Source: Desulfarculaceae bacterium
GTDB taxonomy: Bacteria; Desulfobacterota; Desulfobacteria; Desulfobacterales; Desulfobacteraceae
DNA: 10,244 bases
NCBI GenBank assembly: GCA_021737205.1
Contig: JAIPEK010000056.1
Span: forward strand, 1 to 10,244
Direction of reading: 5' to 3'
Shown: in pieces, positions 6,042-10,244 of the stretch
Position numbering within the stretch: position 1 is the first letter of the stretch
How the letters are laid out: every line of letters starts with the position of its first letter
Translations under genes and position numbers: made by a program
The notes under the pieces: model-generated
The model's input: only the letters and a program-made list of their open reading frames with translations
Databases searched by the model: none
Told to the model about the DNA's origin: nothing

Positions 6042-7085
6042 TCAGGCCCACTCCGCCTGTCTTTCCGATCCGGTTCTCGAAACGATCTCTCCGATGAGCC
6101 AGGATTTTTCTCCCATGGCGGAGAGCCGATCCATAATTTCCTGCACATGGCTGGAAGGTGCCACAAGAACCATTCCGATCCCGTTGTTGAACGTTCTGGT
6201 CATCTCCTCGTCGGATACGGCCCCTTCCCGCTGGAGAACCTGAAAAACGGGCGGCACTTCCCAGCTTCCCTTTTGGAGCCGGGCTTTGCAGGCCGAAGGC
6301 AGCACACGGATCAGGTTGTCCTCCAGGCCTCCGCCGGTAATATGGGCGATCCCGTGGACCGGAAGGTCCCGCAAAAGATTCCGAACCGAGGAAACATAGA
6401 TCCGGGTGGGTTTCAAAAGCTCTTCTCCGAGAGTGGAGCCGAATTCGGAAATCTCGGTCTCCGGTGTATACCCGCACTTTTCGAAAAAGATCTTTCGGAC
6501 AAGGGAGAACCCGTTGCTGTGCAGCCCGCTGGAGCCGATTCCGATCAGTTGATGTCCGTTGCGGATATACGAGCCGTCGATAATTTTGTCATTATCCACA
6601 AGTCCCACTGCGAACCCGGAGATGTCATACTCCTTGTCGCTGTACATGCCCGGCATTTCAGCGGTTTCTCCGCCGAGAAGGGCGCATCCGGCCTCGCTGC
6701 ATCCTTTGGCCACCCCCTGAACGATCCGTTCGGCCGTATCATTGTCAAGACACCCCATTGCCAGATAATCCAGGAAAAACAGAGGCTTTGCCCCCTGCAC
6801 CAGGATGTCGTTCACGCACATGGCCACCAGATCGATCCCGATGGTATCGTGCCGGTCCGTCTGAAACGCGATTTTGAGTTTGGTTCCGACCCCGTCGGTG
6901 GCACTGACCAGCACCGGGTTGGGGGTATTGGACAGGTTCAGGGAGTAAAGCCCCCCGAAGCCGCCTATTTCCCCCATCACACCGGACCTCGGCGTGCTCT
7001 TGGCAATTTTCTTGATTTTCTCGACGAGCCTGTCCGCCTTGTCGATATCCACACCGGAACCTGAATATGTCATGGAACCGTTCAT
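6042..7085 (-). CDS. purM: Phosphoribosylformylglycinamidine cyclo-ligase (AIR synthetase) PurM
   Basis: 347 residues, normal family length. PurM closes the imidazole ring in de novo purine synthesis: FGAM + ATP gives AIR + ADP + phosphate. The N-terminal signature YSGSGVDIDKAD (7-18) is intact, followed by SATDGVGTKL (61-70), DLVAMCVNDI (85-94), LLGGETAEMPGMY (136-148), IGSSGLHSNGFSLVR (183-197), HITGGGLEDNL (248-258) and TFNNGIGM (298-305), the ATP- and substrate-binding stretches of the PurM/PurL/ThiL/HypE superfamily. The start at ATG 7085 is supported by AAAGG (7093-7097), 7 nt upstream; Met5 is an alternative. It is the first gene of a purM-tsaD unit and is divergent from hom across 148-160 bp. 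No purine riboswitch is apparent in its leader. Confidence 0.96.
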   Translation of the reverse strand: MNGSMTYSGSGVDIDKADRLVEKIKKIAKSTPRSGVMGEIGGFGGLYSLNLSNTPNPVLVSATDGVGTKLKIAFQTDRHDTIGIDLVAMCVNDILVQGAKPLFFLDYLAMGCLDNDTAERIVQGVAKGCSEAGCALLGGETAEMPGMYSDKEYDISGFAVGLVDNDKIIDGSYIRNGHQLIGIGSSGLHSNGFSLVRKIFFEKCGYTPETEISEFGSTLGEELLKPTRIYVSSVRNLLRDLPVHGIAHITGGGLEDNLIRVLPSACKARLQKGSWEVPPVFQVLQREGAVSDEEMTRTFNNGIGMVLVAPSSHVQEIMDRLSAMGEKSWLIGEIVSRTGSERQAEWA

Positions 7086-7142
7086 TTATATGCCTTTCCC
7101 TTTTATTTCGATCCTGTATACCTGTCCCAAGTCAAGCAATAT

Positions 7143-7171
7143 ACCATACGGTTTCAGGCCGAAAAAGTCAA
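7143..7171 (-). promoter_or_regulatory. Sigma70-like promoter for purM-tsaD
   Basis: On the minus strand TTGACT (7171-7166; 5 of 6) and TATGGT (7148-7143; 4 of 6) are separated by exactly 17 nt. Predicted transcription starts about 50 nt before the purM ATG. The -35 lies in the left arm of the palindrome shared with the hom promoter. Confidence 0.5.
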
Positions 7172-7183
7172 AACCTTTTTGAC
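7167..7183. repeat. 17-bp palindrome joining two divergent -35 boxes
   Basis: GTCAAAA (7167-7173) and TTTTGAC (7177-7183) are perfect inverted arms around CCT. The left arm carries most of the -35 of the purM promoter and the right arm most of the -35 of the hom promoter. The symmetry can be explained by two back-to-back -35 boxes, but it is also a good shape and position for a dimeric regulator. A stem-loop in RNA is less likely to matter, because both predicted transcripts start outside it. Confidence 0.55.
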
Positions 7184-7207
7184 ATCGAACCGTTTCTATT
7201 GTATTAA
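7179..7207 (+). promoter_or_regulatory. Sigma70-like promoter for hom-thrH-rfaE1
   Basis: A perfect -35 TTGACA (7179-7184), a 17-nt spacer and TATTAA (7202-7207; 4 of 6). Transcription would begin near 7213-7215, leaving a leader of about 20-33 nt before hom. That leader is too short for an attenuator or threonine leader peptide. Confidence 0.6.
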
Positions 7208-7245
7208 TTGAGCTTGTTTACCAGATTTGGGAGATGTATGGGAAT

Positions 7246-8562
7246 ATGAAACAGATCAATATCGGAATACTCGGATGCGGAGTTGTCGGAACCGGGGTGG
7301 CGAAACTGCTCCTGGAAAAAAAAGATCTTTTGAGTTCCAGAACCGGCGCTTTTTTGCATCTCAAGCGGGTGGCCGATCCGGACACCCAAAGAGACAGGGA
7401 CGTACACTTCGATGAAGGCGTGCTTGTGCCGGATGCGGAACAGATACTGGAAGACCCGGAGATCGACATCGTGGTGGAATTGATCGGCGGTAAAGGCATT
7501 GCAAAGGAGTACACCATACGGGCGCTTGAAAAAGGAAAGCACGTGGTCACCGCCAACAAGGCGCTTCTTTCCGCCCACGGGAACGAGATCGTGAAAGTGG
7601 CGCGTACCGCACAGGTGGATCTCGCATTCGAGGCGAGCACGGGCGGGTGCATGCCCATCATCAAAACCATGCGGGAGTCCTTGATCGCCAACAACATCCG
7701 GTCCATGTCAGCCATTCTAAACGGCACATGCAACTATATACTCACCCGGATCTCCAAACACGGGGACTCATTTGAAAAAGCGTTGAAAACTGCCCAGGAG
7801 AAAGGGTTTGCAGAGGCCGAACCCTCCCTTGACATCGACGGGCACGATTCGTCCCACAAACTGGCGATCCTCAACTCCCTGGCCCACGGCATCGACATCA
7901 ATCTCGATGACATTCACGTGGAGGGAATCTCTTGCATCAAACCGATCGACATCCGGTTCGCCGCAAACTTCGGGTATGACATCAAACTTCTGGCCATCAG
8001 CAAATCCCATGGAGAACAGGTGGAAGCACGGGTTCATCCCACCATGATTCCCCTTTCCAACCCGCTGGCCCATGTGACCGGGGTGATGAATGCAGTCGCC
8101 ATTGATGCGGACGAAACCGGCCCGACCATGCTGTACGGCCACGGGGCCGGCATGATGCCCACCGCAAGCGCCGTGGTCAGCGACATTGCCGATATCGCCA
8201 GGAACCTCATTGTCTCCGCCAAAAGAAGAGTGCCGATCCTTGGCTACCCGGAAGACAATATCAAGAAAGCCGACATCCTTCCCATGAAAGACCTTTACAC
8301 CCGATATTACATACGGTGTGCAGCCGTGGACAACCCGGGTGTTCTGTCCAAAATCTCCGGAATCCTGGGAGAACTGGGCATCAGTATCGAATCCGTCCAC
8401 CAGAAGGGCAAGAATGCCAATGATGCCGTACCGGTGGTGATGATCACCCACGAGGCAAAAGAGGAGAATGTGATCCGGGCCATCGACAGAATCTCGGCCC
8501 TGGATTCCATCCCGGACAAACCGGTCCTGATCCGGATCGAAGACAACAACACCCAGGAGTAA
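7246..8562 (+). CDS. hom: Homoserine dehydrogenase with C-terminal ACT domain
   Basis: 438 residues from ATG 7246, a monofunctional enzyme without a fused aspartokinase. It reduces aspartate semialdehyde to homoserine with NAD(P)H, the branch to threonine and methionine. Numbering from Met1 of MKQINIGILG: Rossmann GCGVVGTG (10-17), VTANKALLS (101-109), EASTGGCMPII (129-139), the catalytic-domain signature SLDIDGHDSSHKLAIL (194-209) with the conserved Asp201 and Lys205, and GPTMLYGHGAGMMPTASAVVSD (starts 292). The ACT domain (about 356-433), around VDNPGVLSKISGILGELGIS, probably binds threonine for feedback inhibition. An in-frame ATG at 7234 would add four residues; it abuts GGGAG (7229-7233) with no spacing, while ATG 7246 has GGGAG at 12 nt and GGGA at 2 nt, so neither is ideal. 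I chose 7246 because family members usually begin near this point. It is the first gene of the operon; thrH follows after 3 nt. Confidence 0.95.
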   Translation: MKQINIGILGCGVVGTGVAKLLLEKKDLLSSRTGAFLHLKRVADPDTQRDRDVHFDEGVLVPDAEQILEDPEIDIVVELIGGKGIAKEYTIRALEKGKHVVTANKALLSAHGNEIVKVARTAQVDLAFEASTGGCMPIIKTMRESLIANNIRSMSAILNGTCNYILTRISKHGDSFEKALKTAQEKGFAEAEPSLDIDGHDSSHKLAILNSLAHGIDINLDDIHVEGISCIKPIDIRFAANFGYDIKLLAISKSHGEQVEARVHPTMIPLSNPLAHVTGVMNAVAIDADETGPTMLYGHGAGMMPTASAVVSDIADIARNLIVSAKRRVPILGYPEDNIKKADILPMKDLYTRYYIRCAAVDNPGVLSKISGILGELGISIESVHQKGKNANDAVPVVMITHEAKEENVIRAIDRISALDSIPDKPVLIRIEDNNTQE

Positions 8563-8565
8563 CCC

Positions 8566-9165
8566 ATGAAAATTTTCTGTGCGGATCTTGAAGGGGTCTT
8601 CATCCCGGAAATCTGGATCGCAGTGGCCCGGAAAACCGGTATAGATGAACTCAAGCTGACCACAAGGGACATCAGCGACTATGACGAACTCATGACCAAA
8701 CGACTTTCCCTGATGGCTGAACACGGGCTTACCATCCACGACATTCAGTCGGTGATCGCGGAAATGGACCCTCTTGAAGGGGCACTGGACACCTTGCAAT
8801 GGATCCGGGAGCGCGCCCAGATCATCATTCTCTCGGACACGTTCGAGGAGTTTGCCCGGCCCATGATGAAAAAGCTGGAATTTCCCACCCTGCTCTGCCA
8901 CAACCTTACAATCGACGGCAAGGGCAGGATCACCGGGTACAACATCCGGCAGCAGGAGCAGAAAAAACAGGCGGTCCGAGCGTTACAGGGTTTGAATTAT
9001 GAAGTGGTCGCTTTCGGGGACTCGTACAACGATACGGGCATGCTGCTCCAGGCGGACAAAGGGTTTCTTTTCAGCCCGCCGGACAACGTGGCGGCGGATT
9101 TTCCCCGGCTGCCGGTGGCAAAAGACTACAATGACCTCAAACATATGATTGATTCCTGCCTGTAA
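8566..9165 (+). CDS. thrH: ThrH: phosphoserine phosphatase / phosphoserine:homoserine phosphotransferase
   Basis: 199 residues, close in length and sequence to Pseudomonas ThrH as I remember it. This HAD-family enzyme dephosphorylates phosphoserine and can pass the phosphate to homoserine, making O-phosphohomoserine for threonine synthase. HAD motifs: motif I DLEGVF (7-12) with nucleophile Asp7 and the ThrH-type Glu9 in place of the usual Asp; motif II SDTF (90-93); motif III Lys at 133 or 134; motif IV GDSYND (151-156). Family-typical stretches KTGIDELKLTTRDISDYD (23-40) and FPTLLCH (106-112) are present. Ribosome site AGGAG (8555-8559) lies inside the hom end, 6 nt before the ATG. Its position directly after hom supports a role in threonine synthesis as a substitute for homoserine kinase ThrB; a role as SerB in serine synthesis is also likely. 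No thrB, thrC or serB is present here. Confidence 0.94.
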   Translation: MKIFCADLEGVFIPEIWIAVARKTGIDELKLTTRDISDYDELMTKRLSLMAEHGLTIHDIQSVIAEMDPLEGALDTLQWIRERAQIIILSDTFEEFARPMMKKLEFPTLLCHNLTIDGKGRITGYNIRQQEQKKQAVRALQGLNYEVVAFGDSYNDTGMLLQADKGFLFSPPDNVAADFPRLPVAKDYNDLKHMIDSCL

Positions 9166-9168
9166 ACC

Positions 9169-10140
9169 ATGACATTTGATATTTCCGCATTCAAAAAACT
9201 GAACATCCTGGTGGTCGGGGACTTGATGATTGACGAGTACGTCTGGGGAGATGTGGACCGGATCTCCCCGGAGGCCCCGGTACCGGTGGTCCGGGTGAGC
9301 CGGGAGAACTTCACCCTGGGGGGCGCAGGCAACGTCATCAACAACATCGTTTCCATGGGAGCATCCGTTTCCGTTATTGGTACGGCAGGAACCGGAAAGA
9401 CCGGGAAACAGCTTCTGGCCAAGCTAACCGAGCTGGGGGTTCAAACCGACGGCATCGTCAGCGAGCCCTATCGCCCCACCACGAGAAAAACCCGGATCAT
9501 CGCCTCCAGCCAGCAGGTGCTGAGAATCGACAGGGAAACCAAGGAAAATGTCAGCCCGGACACTTTTGACCGGATTTTACTTATGCTGAAAGAAAAACTG
9601 GCATCCGCCGATCTTGTAATCATCTCCGACTACAGCAAAGGGCTTGTCACAAAAGACCTGGTGACCTCCGTGTCCGAACTTGCAAAACAGAACGGCATTT
9701 TCTGCCTTGCCGATCCCAAAGGAATGAACTTTTCCAAATATGAAAACGTTCATGTGCTCACCCCCAACCGGAAGGAAACCGCACTGGCGTCCGGTATGGA
9801 GATCAACCGCATCAATGACCTGATTCCGGCCGGAGAAACAATCCTCGAATCGGCCCGGCTGGAAAAACTCCTGGTCACCTGCGGGAAAGACGGGATGCTG
9901 CTTTTTGAAAAAGACCGGCCTCCTTTCCGGATTCACTCCATGGCCAGACAGGTGTTTGATGTATCCGGGGCCGGAGATACCGTGATTTCCATCCTGGGCC
10001 TCTGCCTTGCCGCAGGCGCATCCTTCAGGCGGAGTGCGGAAGTGGCCAATGCCGCGGCCGGCATCGTGGTCGGCAAAGTGGGCACCGCCACCGCCACTGT
10101 GGAAGAACTCACAGAGGCTCTGCAGTCGAATCCGTTATAG
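9169..10140 (+). CDS. rfaE1: D-glycero-beta-D-manno-heptose-7-phosphate kinase (RfaE domain I, stand-alone)
   Basis: 323 residues, a PfkB/ribokinase-family kinase covering only the first half of the bifunctional HldE (about 475 residues). It phosphorylates D-glycero-D-manno-heptose 7-phosphate to the 1,7-bisphosphate, a step toward ADP-heptose for the LPS inner core. The N-terminal family block GDLMIDEYVWGDVDRISPEA (17-36) followed by PVPVV is intact, then GGAGNVINNI (51-60), TTRKTRI (104-110), SDYSKGLV (153-160), TPNRKE (198-203) and the anion-hole/catalytic signature DVSGAGDT (264-271) with base Asp270. A partner nucleotidyltransferase (RfaE2/HldC) must be encoded elsewhere if the pathway runs. 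The ATG lies 3 nt after the thrH stop and has no clear Shine-Dalgarno, so translation probably depends on coupling. Another sugar or nucleoside PfkB kinase is possible but less likely given the N-terminal block. Stop TAG at 10138-10140; three hairpins follow. Confidence 0.92.
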   Translation: MTFDISAFKKLNILVVGDLMIDEYVWGDVDRISPEAPVPVVRVSRENFTLGGAGNVINNIVSMGASVSVIGTAGTGKTGKQLLAKLTELGVQTDGIVSEPYRPTTRKTRIIASSQQVLRIDRETKENVSPDTFDRILLMLKEKLASADLVIISDYSKGLVTKDLVTSVSELAKQNGIFCLADPKGMNFSKYENVHVLTPNRKETALASGMEINRINDLIPAGETILESARLEKLLVTCGKDGMLLFEKDRPPFRIHSMARQVFDVSGAGDTVISILGLCLAAGASFRRSAEVANAAAGIVVGKVGTATATVEELTEALQSNPL

Positions 10141-10149
10141 AGTAAATAT

Positions 10150-10168
10150 CCTGGCCCTGAGGGCCAGG
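10150..10168 (+). terminator. Perfect 8-bp hairpin after rfaE1, possible terminator
   Basis: CCTGGCCC (10150-10157), loop TGA, GGGCCAGG (10161-10168), starting 10 nt after the rfaE1 stop. It is followed by CTTTGGGTT, which lacks a proper T run, so intrinsic termination would be weak. It may stop transcription, protect the mRNA 3' end, or be the first unit of the hairpin cluster. Confidence 0.5.
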
Positions 10169-10223
10169 CTTTGGGTTGCCCCTGAAAGGGGCTTAGTTTG
10201 CCTTGCCCCCTCAGGGGGCAAGG
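10150..10223. repeat. Cluster of three adjacent GC-rich hairpins (REP/BIME-like)
   Basis: Three perfect inverted repeats lie in 74 bp. Hairpin 1 (10150-10168) is 8 bp with loop TGA. Hairpin 2 (10178-10192) is GCCCCT / GAA / AGGGGC, 6 bp. Hairpin 3 (10201-10223) is CCTTGCCCCC / TCA / GGGGGCAAGG, 10 bp. All share a C-run/G-run core; loops 1 and 3 are reverse complements (TGA versus TCA), as if the units alternate in orientation. A direct repeat GTTGCCCC occurs at 10175-10182 and 10227-10234, so the pattern may continue past the window. The segment 10141-10244 holds no credible gene; a minus-strand frame through it overlaps rfaE1 and looks like a shadow. Confidence 0.7.
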
Positions 10224-10244
10224 ATAGTTGCCCCACAATCTCGT

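Noticed and set aside
6032..6166. 45-codon N-terminal extension of TsaD
   Set aside because: It overlaps the purM 3' end in another frame, has no family similarity, and the conserved TsaD N-terminus starts exactly at ATG 6031.
5952..7064. 370-codon plus-strand frame opposite purM and the tsaD start
   Set aside because: It is long, but it runs antisense across two conserved genes and its translation shows no domain.
7768..8901. 377-codon minus-strand frame opposite hom and thrH
   Set aside because: It crosses the junction of two conserved plus-strand genes; the composition (Asp/Gly/His-rich) is typical of an antisense shadow.
8566..10140. Reading the HAD phosphatase plus heptose kinase as a GmhB-HldA pair
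   Set aside because: GmhB is a different HAD subgroup. This protein matches ThrH along its length, including the DLEGVF motif, so the adjacency is not evidence for GmhB.
9933..10238. 101-codon minus-strand frame through the hairpin cluster
   Set aside because: Its first third is translated hairpin sequence and the rest is antisense to the conserved C-terminus of the heptose kinase; no ribosome site or family match.
1..10244. CRISPR array, prophage, transposon, toxin-antitoxin or other defence system
   Set aside because: No spaced direct repeats of array type, no integrase or transposase motifs, no attachment-site duplication and no small paired toxin genes were seen. The DAC-like gene has no recognisable effector beside it within the window.

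Overview
This window looks like chromosome from a Gram-negative, mostly anaerobic bacterium of the Desulfobacterota (sulfate-reducer-like 'deltaproteobacteria'). This placement is inference. It rests on a heptose-kinase gene (an outer membrane with LPS), on GC content somewhat above 50%, on the ThrH route next to homoserine dehydrogenase, and on a NagZ variant with DQEGGPVARL. No rRNA, tRNA, transposase, phage or CRISPR sequence was found. Coding density is very high, and no stretch longer than 300 bases lacks a gene.

Left block (1-1761, + strand): the last 20 codons of an unidentified gene overlap a gene for a 481-residue protein whose C-terminal third resembles a diadenylate cyclase (DAC/DisA_N) domain. 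That gene overlaps (ATGA) one for an 88-residue protein with a histidine-rich N-terminus. These three ORFs look like one transcription unit and are the least understood part of the window.

Central left (1751-3934, - strand): an EamA/DMT-family permease gene lies just upstream of rocD (ornithine aminotransferase). The rocD 3' end overlaps the 3' end of the small His-rich gene by 11 bp.

Central (4015-7085): nagZ (peptidoglycan recycling) is on the + strand, divergent from the permease and convergent with a purM-tsaD pair on the - strand (purine synthesis and tRNA t6A modification). nagZ has no visible Shine-Dalgarno and a promoter-like sequence almost at its ATG, so it may be leaderless.

Right (7086-10140, + strand): a 148-bp divergent region carries back-to-back sigma70-like promoters for purM and hom. 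Their -35 boxes form the two arms of one short palindrome. A tight operon hom-thrH-rfaE1 follows, with 3-nt gaps: homoserine dehydrogenase, the phosphoserine phosphatase/homoserine phosphotransferase ThrH, and a stand-alone heptose-7-phosphate kinase. The window ends in three consecutive perfect GC-rich hairpins (10150-10223), which may be a terminator plus REP-like repeats.

Most of the window is housekeeping. The items most worth a second look are the DAC-like protein with an altered RHR motif and its His-rich partner, the hairpin cluster, the shared-palindrome promoter region, and the possible leaderless nagZ.
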